From: a bacterium
Lineage (GTDB): Bacteria; Sumerlaeota; Sumerlaeia; MVZB01
DNA: 8,260 nt
Direction of reading: 5' to 3'
Assembly (NCBI GenBank): GCA_023480605.1
Contig: JAMCWS010000118.1
Location: 1 to 8,260, forward strand
Both the position numbers and the translations under genes were made by a program. Below the pieces are notes generated by a model, which made no database searches, was not told where the DNA came from, and saw only the letters and a program-made list of their open reading frames with translations. The stretch's first letter is position 1; every line of letters starts with the position of its first letter. Positions 1-5,278 of this stretch are shown here, piece by piece.

Positions 1-1011
1 CCCTGGCGGACGAACGATTCTCCCGCCGGGGGCTGCATCCGCCGGATTTACGACAAAACGCACCGCGTCGACGTGGTGCGGCGCGCCTGCGGCCTCGACG
101 TCCTCGAAGATAAGGGCGACACCTGGGGGCACGGGATCACCACGTGGGACCGCGTGGTCGGACGCTTCGGCGACGGCACGTCCAAACTCATCAACGAGGG
201 ACCCGTCTCGGCGACGCTCCTGGTCACGAGCCGTTTCGAGGGATCTCAGTGCGAACTGCTCGTCACCCTTCACCGCGACGTGGCCGACCTCGACGTGAAC
301 GTGCGCGTCAACTGGCAGGGCCGCCAGCGGATGCTGAAGATGGCGTTCGAGACGCGGATCGAAGATGGAGAAGCCTGGTACGAAACGGCTTACTCGGCGA
401 CGCGCCGCGCGACCGACGGCCAAGAGGTGCCCGCTCAGCAGTGGATGGACCTGGGTGGCCGGATCGGCGGGCAGCCCTACGGCCTGGCCGTGCTCAACGA
501 CGCCAAATACGGGTGCAGCGCGAAGGATGACACTCTGTACCTCACGGTACTGCGTAGTCCGCTTTACGCCTTCCACGACCCCTGGACCCAGGGGGACCAC
601 CCGGCCCACACCATCGACCAAGGCTGGCAATCGTTCAACCTGCAACTGCTGCCGCACGCGGGCGATTGGCACTCGGCGGGGGTGCCCCGGCGCGCCTGGG
701 AACTGAATGAGCCGGCGTTTACGCTGGTGGAGCACGCCCACGCGGGTCCCCTGCCCGCGCAGCGCGCCTTCTTCGATGGCGCGTCCGATACGGTCGTGGT
801 GAGCGTCGTAAAAATGAGCGAGGATGGACCAGCCCTCATCGTGCGGGGTTACGAAACCGCGGGCCAGGCGGCAACGGCGCGCCTGACGGTGGCGGGCCTG
901 CCGCAGCCGCTCACGGTCGATTTCGCACCTTACGAAATCAAGACTTTGCGGATCGATCCGGTCACGGGGGCATGGCGGCCGGTGGACCTGTTGGAGTCGC
1001 CGTTGGCGTGA
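1..1011 (+). CDS. GH38 alpha-mannosidase, C-terminal part (5' end outside window)
   Basis: The reading frame is open from base 1 to the TGA at 1009-1011, giving the last 336 residues of a longer protein. It matches the C-terminal beta-domains of glycoside hydrolase family 38 (alpha-mannosidases, which remove terminal alpha-linked mannose). Recognisable family landmarks are LEDKGDTWGHG (fragment residues 35-45), GLAVLNDAKYG (161-171) followed by LTVLRSP, an LLPHAGDW segment, and a closing PYEIKTLRI strand. The catalytic zinc-binding domain would lie upstream and is not visible, so activity cannot be judged. A GTG at 73 could pass for a start, but the homologous sequence continues upstream of it, so it is internal. 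It sits near a sugar kinase gene on the opposite strand, which fits glycan catabolism. The family call is firm; the exact linkage specificity is unknown. Confidence 0.88.
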   Translation, partial: PWRTNDSPAGGCIRRIYDKTHRVDVVRRACGLDVLEDKGDTWGHGITTWDRVVGRFGDGTSKLINEGPVSATLLVTSRFEGSQCELLVTLHRDVADLDVNVRVNWQGRQRMLKMAFETRIEDGEAWYETAYSATRRATDGQEVPAQQWMDLGGRIGGQPYGLAVLNDAKYGCSAKDDTLYLTVLRSPLYAFHDPWTQGDHPAHTIDQGWQSFNLQLLPHAGDWHSAGVPRRAWELNEPAFTLVEHAHAGPLPAQRAFFDGASDTVVVSVVKMSEDGPALIVRGYETAGQAATARLTVAGLPQPLTVDFAPYEIKTLRIDPVTGAWRPVDLLESPLA

Positions 1012-1013
1012 GG

Positions 1014-1031
1014 GGCATCCGGCGGGATGCC
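1014..1031 (+). terminator. Hairpin just after the mannosidase gene, possible terminator
   Basis: GGCATCC and GGATGCC form a perfect 7-bp stem around the tetraloop GGCG, starting three bases after the mannosidase stop codon. The bases that follow are only GTTTCG, so the U-tract is poor. The position suits a transcription end or an mRNA-stabilising 3' hairpin. Confidence 0.5.
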
Positions 1032-1065
1032 GTTTCGATGCATACGCGGGGTGGCCGGAAATGAT

Positions 1066-1095
1066 TTAACGAAGCCCCTATCCGCGAGATAAAAT
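1066..1095 (+). promoter_or_regulatory. Candidate sigma70-type promoter for the zinc-ribbon gene
   Basis: TTAACG at 1066-1071 (4 of 6 to TTGACA) and TAAAAT at 1090-1095 (5 of 6 to TATAAT) are separated by 18 bp. Transcription would start near 1102, giving a leader of about 65 nt before the ATG at 1168. The block is an AT-rich island in GC-rich DNA. It is a prediction from motif match and position only. Confidence 0.4.
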
Positions 1096-1115
1096 GATAA
1101 GCGGTTGGTATCATT
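1093..1115. repeat. Inverted repeat overlapping the candidate promoter
   Basis: AATGATA (1093-1099) and TATCATT (1109-1115) are exact inverted copies with a 9-base spacer. The repeat spans the end of the -10 box and the predicted start of transcription, the usual place for a repressor operator. It could also form a weak hairpin. No regulator is encoded here that could be paired with it, except perhaps the small zinc-ribbon protein itself. Confidence 0.35.
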
Positions 1116-1167
1116 GCGGATCGGCGTCGCCCTTTCCAAACCGTCGGCTTCACGTAGGTCGGTTTCC

Positions 1168-1311
1168 ATGTTTTGCCCGCGCTGCAAGGTCAAAATGCGC
1201 GAAGCGCGCCGCTCGTTTCACAAGCAGCGCAAGTGGATCTGCCCTCGTTGCGGTCGCGCCCGCATGCAGGCGGCCCGTCCTCGCCGCGGCAAGCCGGCCG
1301 CCGCTTCCTGA
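1168..1311 (+). CDS. Small basic zinc-ribbon protein, 47 aa
   Basis: I do not recognise this as a named gene. The ATG at 1168 opens a 47-residue protein with two zinc knuckles, CPRC at residues 3-6 and CPRC at 25-28, separated by 18 residues, followed by a tail rich in Arg and Lys. This is the layout of a single zinc ribbon such as the zf-TFIIB type. About one third of residues are Arg or Lys, so nucleic-acid or ribosome binding is plausible, but that is inference. A weak AGG lies 9 bases upstream of the ATG. The frame stays open further upstream, but those residues precede the first knuckle, are not zinc-ribbon-like and would run into the predicted promoter. The gene ends 12 bp before the stop codon of the convergent kinase gene. 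The paired CPRC motifs make a real gene likely despite its size. Confidence 0.65.
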   Translation: MFCPRCKVKMREARRSFHKQRKWICPRCGRARMQAARPRRGKPAAAS

Positions 1312-1323
1312 GTCCGCCGGCGT

Positions 1324-2379
1324 TCAGGCCGGGTCGCGGTTTTCCTCGCCCAAGATCAGGGCGCCCAGCGCCGAGGGCTGGTCCAGCCGGACCACCGTGA
1401 ACGGGCCGCCATGGGCGATTCGCTCGCGGAAACGTTCGTAGATCCAATCGCTGTGCTCGAACATCCCCCCCGCGCAGACGAGGGTGCGCGGCCGCAGGGC
1501 GGGCTCCCCGGCCGGCGGCGTGAGACCGCCGCCGCGGGTCGGGGCCGTTTCGGTCTCCCGCTCCAGGCAGTCCAATTGACGGGCGACGCTGAAGACATGA
1601 TTGCCCAGATGGCCGATGGCCTGGTCGATCAGGCGCTGGCAGGCCACCTCGCCGTCGCGCGCGTGGTCGACGATGCGCGGGGCCAGCGCGGCGACGATGC
1701 GTTTGAGTTCGTCGTGGCGCCGGCCGGCCATATAGGGTATCAACTCGTCGTAACTGCCCAGGCCGAGGGCCTGGAGAATCGTTTCTCTCAAATGGGACGG
1801 TTCCATCCGGCCATCGGCCATTTGCGTCGCCATGCGCAGGGCGTGCTGGCCTATCCAATAAGCGCTGCCTTCGTCGCCGATGATGCCGCCCCATCCCCCG
1901 ACCCGGACCCGACGGCCATCGGCCGTCATGCCGAGGCAAAACGATCCTGTGCCGGCGATCAGCGCGATGCCTTCGAGCCGCCCGGCGCCCAGACGCAAGA
2001 CGGGCGCGGCGTCGTTGCCGATCCACCAGTGACGCACCTGTGGAAAGTTGGCGCGGACCCAATCGCGAAGACGCTCCCGCTCGCGCGGTCGGTCCACGCC
2101 CGAGAGGCCCAGTCCGAGTGAAACCAGGGCGGACCGGACGACGCCGCTTTCGATCAGGGCATCCATCACGGCCGCCATCAGCCGCGCCTGGTATTCCTCC
2201 CAGCCCAGCATTTGCAGGTTGGCTCCGGGCATCCGACCCACGTGCCGATCTCCCCCCGAACCGCGCATGGCCCATTTCAGTTGGCCGGCGCCCCCGTCGA
2301 TGCCGAGGGCGCATTCACCGGACAAACCGGCTTCGGCGTCCAGCGTTTGGGTGGATTGTTTGACTGGTTCGTGGTTCAT
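1324..2379 (-). CDS. N-acetylglucosamine-kinase-like sugar kinase, BadF/BadG family
   Basis: This 351-residue protein has the ASKHA (actin-like ATPase) kinase layout of N-acetylglucosamine kinases, which phosphorylate GlcNAc from ATP in amino-sugar salvage. Visible motifs: phosphate-1 loop GIDGGAGQLK (26-35), GLGLSGVDRP (89-98), ND at 122-123 where the catalytic Asp is expected, phosphate-2 loop AGTGS (142-146), GGWGGIIGDEGSAYWIG (161-177), which is close to the human NAGK segment, and an adenosine-motif-like AGGMFEHSD near the C-terminus. A Gly/Pro/Thr-rich insert lies just before that motif. The ATG at 2377-2379 has a weak GGA a few bases upstream; the first 20 residues are not conserved-looking, so a slightly later start is possible. 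Substrate could be glucosamine or another hexose. It is convergent with the zinc-ribbon gene and divergent from the export operon. Confidence 0.85.
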   Translation of the reverse strand: MNHEPVKQSTQTLDAEAGLSGECALGIDGGAGQLKWAMRGSGGDRHVGRMPGANLQMLGWEEYQARLMAAVMDALIESGVVRSALVSLGLGLSGVDRPRERERLRDWVRANFPQVRHWWIGNDAAPVLRLGAGRLEGIALIAGTGSFCLGMTADGRRVRVGGWGGIIGDEGSAYWIGQHALRMATQMADGRMEPSHLRETILQALGLGSYDELIPYMAGRRHDELKRIVAALAPRIVDHARDGEVACQRLIDQAIGHLGNHVFSVARQLDCLERETETAPTRGGGLTPPAGEPALRPRTLVCAGGMFEHSDWIYERFRERIAHGGPFTVVRLDQPSALGALILGEENRDPA

Positions 2380-2441
2380 CGTTCCACGCTTCCGCGCGAT
2401 TCGCTTCCGGCACGGGCCGGTCCAAGTTCAAGATTGACATC

Positions 2442-2450
2442 ATTGTAGCA
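2442..2450 (-). promoter_or_regulatory. Extended -10 promoter for the sugar kinase
   Basis: Read on the minus strand, bases 2450 to 2442 are TGCTACAAT, an extended -10 element (TGn followed by TACAAT, 5 of 6 to consensus). It would start transcription near 2435 and leave a leader of about 55 nt before the kinase ATG. No good -35 is seen, which is usual for extended -10 promoters. Confidence 0.5.
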
Positions 2451-2482
2451 TTGAACCGGCGATTTGCATGCCCTTTTTATAC

Positions 2483-2497
2483 GCCCCGACCCGGGGC
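2483..2497 (+). other. GC-rich hairpin in the divergent spacer
   Basis: GCCCCG and CGGGGC pair perfectly around the loop ACC. On the plus strand it is followed by TTATTCC, a weak U-tract, which resembles a terminator. No plus-strand gene ends here, so it may stop antisense or spurious transcription or end a small RNA, or be chance. Confidence 0.3.
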
Positions 2498-2580
2498 TTA
2501 TTCCCTCTGATATCTCATGACCCCTATCCAACCGCCAGGATGCGAAGGCACATGGGAAGACCCCGACCGATCCGAATTAT

Positions 2581-2601
2581 TTAACGAAATCTTTACGTTA
2601 A
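2581..2601. repeat. Inverted repeat TTAACG-N9-CGTTAA
   Basis: TTAACG (2581-2586) and CGTTAA (2596-2601) form an exact 6-bp dyad with a 9-base spacer, a spacing typical of dimeric regulator sites. The 10-mer ATTTAACGAA that includes the left arm (2579-2588) also occurs at 1064-1073 before the zinc-ribbon gene. Confidence 0.3.
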
Positions 2602-2819
2602 TGGCCCGCTTACCGGCGCGACCTCATGCAGGTCCTGCGCAAATCATACAAGATTGATGGATATATTATTAGACCCTTCGCATGAATGTGGCTCAAGATG
2701 CTGGACCGGAATCTGGACGATCCCGGTCACGGTGGCGAGCCTGCCTCGACCGCCGAACGGGATGTGGCGGCGCGCGGGATAACGTCATAAAAACATGGTG
2801 CGCGGCCCCGGCGGGTCTG

Positions 2820-2825
2820 TATAAT
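2820..2825 (+). promoter_or_regulatory. Perfect TATAAT -10 box upstream of the export operon
   Basis: TATAAT followed by CGG lies 123 bp before the permease ATG. No convincing -35 hexamer is present at 16-19 bp. The same nine bases, TATAATCGG, occur upstream of the repeat-methyltransferase gene (5138-5146). A transcript from here would have a leader of roughly 115-120 nt. Confidence 0.45.
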
Positions 2826-2938
2826 CGGAGCAAAATGTGGGGAGTCACCCAAGTTGCGGCATGGACGCGCCCGGCGAACGGGCGGCGAACCGTGCGCGAG
2901 AAGGGGCGCAACACGGTCACCGACGCCCCGGCGCAATC

Positions 2939-2942
2939 GAGG
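2939..2942 (+). promoter_or_regulatory. Shine-Dalgarno site fixing the permease start
   Basis: GAGG, continuing as GAGGAA, lies 6 bases before the ATG at 2949. This supports that ATG over the upstream in-frame starts at 2682 and 2835, which lack such a site. Confidence 0.7.
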
Positions 2943-2948
2943 AATGGC

Positions 2949-3794
2949 ATGGCGAAACATCTCTATGTGTATTCGGCGGAGGCGCAGACGCGCCACCTGA
3001 CGGACGTTTTTCGCGCGATGTTTCATGGCTTTGTCAACGCGCGTTACATCGCTTACCGGCTGTTCGTCAAAGATTTGCGTTCGGAGTATGCGCATTCGGC
3101 GTTCGGGATGGTCTGGGATTTTCTGGATCCCCTGGTGCTGGCGCTGGTTTTCTATGCGCTGATGAACATCCGCGTCATCAATCCGGGCGAAATGGGCATG
3201 CCGTATGCCGTGTACGTCGTCTTCGGGGCAATGCTTTACCAGACGTTCATGGAATCGGTGACGATGCCGCTGGAGATTGTGCGCAAATCGCGCAACCTGT
3301 TGACCCACCTCAAGGTGTCGCCCGAGGTGCTTATGACCTCGGTGTTCTTTCGCATCGTGTTCAATTCGCTCTTCCGGATTATGGTGATGCTGCTGGTCAG
3401 CCTCTTCCTGCTGCCCACCTTCCACGTGGTCGGTTTCCTTAAGTTCACGGTCCTGTTTCCGGCCATCATCGCGGCGGGGCTGCCGGTCGGCATCCTGCTG
3501 GCGCCCTTCAACACGATTTACAGCGACGTGGGGCGCGTCACGCGCATCATCCTCAACCCCATCCGCTACGCGACGCCGGTCATGTATACGCTTCCCCACG
3601 AGGGGATCTGGGTGCCGATCCTCACGTACAATCCGGTCGCGGCGATCCTGACGTCGCTGCGGTCGCTGGCGACGCTCAACACCTGGGAAGATCCGCGCGG
3701 CTTTGCCGTCTGGCTTCTTATTCACCTGGGGCTGTTCTGCGCGGGGTGGTTTATCTTCCACATTTCGATTCCGGTGTTGGCCGAGAAGGTATGA
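2949..3794 (+). CDS. ABC-2 type polysaccharide export permease (Wzm-like)
   Basis: This 281-residue membrane protein is the channel subunit of an ABC transporter that moves undecaprenyl-linked O-antigen or capsule chains across the inner membrane. It has a cytoplasmic N-terminal stretch with the family feature of a basic amphipathic segment before the first membrane helix (RLFVKDLRSEYAHS, 37-50), then the WDFLDPL motif (56-62). Hydrophobic segments are at about 58-76, 85-103, 131-155, 162-188, 196-214 and 252-276, six in all, as expected. Length is normal for Wzm or TagG-type permeases. The start is set by the GAGG site. Its stop is one base before the start of the ATPase gene, so the two are translationally coupled. 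The ABC-2 membrane family is clear; the exact polysaccharide exported is unknown. Confidence 0.9.
   Translation: MAKHLYVYSAEAQTRHLTDVFRAMFHGFVNARYIAYRLFVKDLRSEYAHSAFGMVWDFLDPLVLALVFYALMNIRVINPGEMGMPYAVYVVFGAMLYQTFMESVTMPLEIVRKSRNLLTHLKVSPEVLMTSVFFRIVFNSLFRIMVMLLVSLFLLPTFHVVGFLKFTVLFPAIIAAGLPVGILLAPFNTIYSDVGRVTRIILNPIRYATPVMYTLPHEGIWVPILTYNPVAAILTSLRSLATLNTWEDPRGFAVWLLIHLGLFCAGWFIFHISIPVLAEKV
3783..3789 (+). promoter_or_regulatory. Shine-Dalgarno site for the ATPase GTG start
   Basis: GAGAAGG lies inside the last codons of the permease gene, 6 bases before the GTG at 3796. It explains the choice of a GTG start and implies that translation of the ATPase is coupled to termination of the permease. 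Confidence 0.65.
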
Positions 3795-3795
3795 C

Positions 3796-5076
3796 GTGAA
3801 GCCGATCATTATCGCCGAGAACGTATCCAAGAAATATTCGCGCAACGCCAACGCTCATCTGAGTTACGGGCTGTTCGACCTGGTGCGCGAACTGGCCGGG
3901 CGAGGGGGGTCGCTCGAACTGCGCAAAGATGAATTTTTCGCCGTCAACGACGTCTCCTTCCACATGTATCCCGGCGACACGCTGGCGCTGATCGGTCGCA
4001 ACGGCTCGGGCAAGACGACCCTGCTCAAGATGCTCAACGGCCTGATCAAGCCCGATGCCGGCACGATCATGGTCGAGGGCTTGATGCAGGCGCTCATCAA
4101 CCTCGGAGCAGGATTCAACATGAACCTGAGCGGCCGGGAAAACGTTTTCAATCTGGCGGCCCTCTATGGATTCAGCCGGGTTCAGACCAGCGTGATCCTC
4201 GACGAGATCATCGACTTCTCCGGCCTGGAGGAATTCATCGACAGTCCGGTCTACAGTTACAGCAAGGGGATGCAGGCCCGCCTGGGTTTTTCCGTCGTGG
4301 TGCACCTGCGGCCCGACATCCTGCTGATCGACGAAATCCTCTCGGTGGGCGATTTCGCTTTTCAGAACAAGTGCTTCACCAAGATGCACGAGTTGAAGAA
4401 GAACGGGGTCACGATCGTGCTGGTGTCGCACAGCCATACCCACGTCGTGCAACTGTGCGACAACGCACTCTGGATCAATCGCGGCCGGCTGACCAAGCTG
4501 GGCGTCGCCAAGGAGGTCGTGCAGGATTATCTGAATTTTCTCGATCAGGAAGAGGTGGCCCAGGCGGCCAAGGCGCGCCAACTCAAGCGCGATGCCGCGC
4601 AGGCGACCGATGCCCCGCCGGCCAAGTCGGCCGCGAACGAAATCTATGGTCCCGTCTACAACGAGATGGACAAGGTGGAGGACCTGCGTGTCGAGTTTTT
4701 CGTTCACGGCCGGCCGACCGATCACCTGCAGGTGCATGACGAACTGACGATCCGCTATTCATTCCGCCTCAGGCAACCGGTGACCGATCTGAACGTGTCA
4801 CTGGTTTTCGCGCGCAAGGACGGCCTGCGGCTGACGACCATTTCCACCCTCAACGACGATCTGCTCAAACATATTCACGAGGGTGTGGTGCGCTGCGAAG
4901 TCCGCATCCCGGATTTCCATTTCAATCCGGGTTCCTACGTGCTCGTCATGCCGATTCACGAGGGCAAGAGCTACCTGTATCGCGACGTCGTGAAAGAATT
5001 CGTCGTGCGCGGCGATGGCCGGCTGACATGGCAGTTGACCGACCTGACCTACAATTATACGGTGCTGGAGGAATAA
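3796..5076 (+). CDS. ABC polysaccharide export ATPase with C-terminal carbohydrate-binding domain (Wzt-like)
   Basis: This 426-residue protein is the nucleotide-binding partner of the permease just upstream. Motifs: Walker A GRNGSGKT (67-74), the LINLGAGFNMNLSGRENV segment typical of Wzt/TagH proteins, signature YSKGMQARL (155-163), Walker B ILLIDEILSVGD (175-186) and the switch His at 212 in VSHSH. A linker of about 50 residues, Ala/Lys/Gln-rich, follows. Residues about 290-426 form a second domain that looks like the Wzt C-terminal beta-sandwich (LRVEFFVHG, LTIRYSFRL, VLVMPIHEG). In characterised systems that domain binds the modified non-reducing end of the chain and makes export depend on it. 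The GTG start has a good ribosome site; an upstream extension into the permease gene is not needed. Confidence 0.9.
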   Translation: MKPIIIAENVSKKYSRNANAHLSYGLFDLVRELAGRGGSLELRKDEFFAVNDVSFHMYPGDTLALIGRNGSGKTTLLKMLNGLIKPDAGTIMVEGLMQALINLGAGFNMNLSGRENVFNLAALYGFSRVQTSVILDEIIDFSGLEEFIDSPVYSYSKGMQARLGFSVVVHLRPDILLIDEILSVGDFAFQNKCFTKMHELKKNGVTIVLVSHSHTHVVQLCDNALWINRGRLTKLGVAKEVVQDYLNFLDQEEVAQAAKARQLKRDAAQATDAPPAKSAANEIYGPVYNEMDKVEDLRVEFFVHGRPTDHLQVHDELTIRYSFRLRQPVTDLNVSLVFARKDGLRLTTISTLNDDLLKHIHEGVVRCEVRIPDFHFNPGSYVLVMPIHEGKSYLYRDVVKEFVVRGDGRLTWQLTDLTYNYTVLEE

Positions 5077-5102
5077 GCCGCGCCTCGCCGAAGGGCCGCG
5101 GC
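5077..5102 (+). terminator. Imperfect GC hairpin after the ATPase gene
   Basis: GCCGCG (5077-5082) can pair with CGCGGC (5097-5102), with an inner CCT/AGG pairing and a small bulge. It begins immediately after the stop codon. There is no T-run behind it, so it is at best a weak or Rho-assisted terminator and some read-through into the next gene is likely. Confidence 0.3.
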
Positions 5103-5137
5103 CATATCGCGCTTTACTCCGCCGCCGGGGGTGCCCT

Positions 5138-5143
5138 TATAAT
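5138..5143 (+). promoter_or_regulatory. Perfect TATAAT -10 box upstream of the repeat-methyltransferase gene
   Basis: TATAAT followed by CGG sits in the 202-bp gap between the ATPase gene and the next ATG. TTTACT at 5113-5118 (4 of 6 to TTGACA) is a possible -35, but the 19-bp spacing is long. Transcription would start near 5150 and leave a leader of about 130 nt that contains GC-rich self-complementary stretches. It suggests that this gene can be expressed separately from the transporter pair. Confidence 0.5.
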
Positions 5144-5268
5144 CGGTCCCTTGGCCGGAGTCAGGGAACGCGAGGGGGCGATCGGCGCGCCGGCCCCGGG
5201 CCCCTGCGATCGTTCGCCAAGGTTGGTGTTTGATACGCATCCAGACCATCGGTCGGATCGAAGCAAAC

Positions 5269-5272
5269 GGAG
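5269..5272 (+). promoter_or_regulatory. Shine-Dalgarno site fixing the start at 5279
   Basis: GGAG lies 6 bases before the ATG at 5279. It is the only well-placed ribosome site near the beginning of this long open frame. Confidence 0.7.
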
Positions 5273-5278
5273 CGAAAC

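Larger units (their letters stand above)
2380..2948. other. 569-bp divergent intergenic region without a supported gene
   Basis: This spacer separates the leftward kinase gene from the rightward export operon. It contains, in order, the kinase promoter, a GC hairpin (2483-2497), an inverted repeat (2581-2601), a short hairpin GACCT-CATGC-AGGTC (2620-2634), an AT-rich patch (about 2641-2680) and a perfect TATAAT (2820-2825). A frame in phase with the permease is open from 2682, but its translation is Arg- and Gly-rich without domain character and lies beyond a strong ribosome site at 2939. I see no other coding potential. The length and density of small inverted repeats suggest regulatory DNA or a decayed or unrecognised small RNA. 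Confidence 0.6.

Noticed and set aside
1190..2314. Alternative minus-strand frame over the kinase gene
   Set aside because: It is Arg/Pro-rich with no motifs, while the other minus frame (1324-2379) contains all the kinase motifs.
2434..2439. Perfect TTGACA as a plus-strand -35 box
   Set aside because: No -10-like hexamer lies 16-19 bp downstream; the region is better explained by the minus-strand extended -10 promoter that overlaps it.
2682..2948. Upstream in-frame extension of the permease to an ATG at 2682
   Set aside because: The extra 89 residues are Arg/Gly-rich without any family match, contain a promoter-like TATAAT, and the GAGG site 6 bases before 2949 gives a normal-length Wzm.
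3703..3795. In-frame ATG at 3703 as start of the ATPase
   Set aside because: It lies deep inside the permease gene; the GTG at 3796 has a GAGAAGG site and starts right before the conserved IIAENVSKKY segment.
2727..3851. Long minus-strand open frame opposite the permease
   Set aside because: Its translation is His/Arg/Gln/Asp-rich, typical of the antisense of a GC-rich membrane-protein gene, and the plus strand carries clear family motifs.
5150..5278. Riboswitch or structured leader before the repeat gene
   Set aside because: There are GC-rich palindromic stretches (GGCGCGCC, GGCCCCGGGCC) but no aptamer consensus that I can recognise; reported only as leader of the promoter entry.
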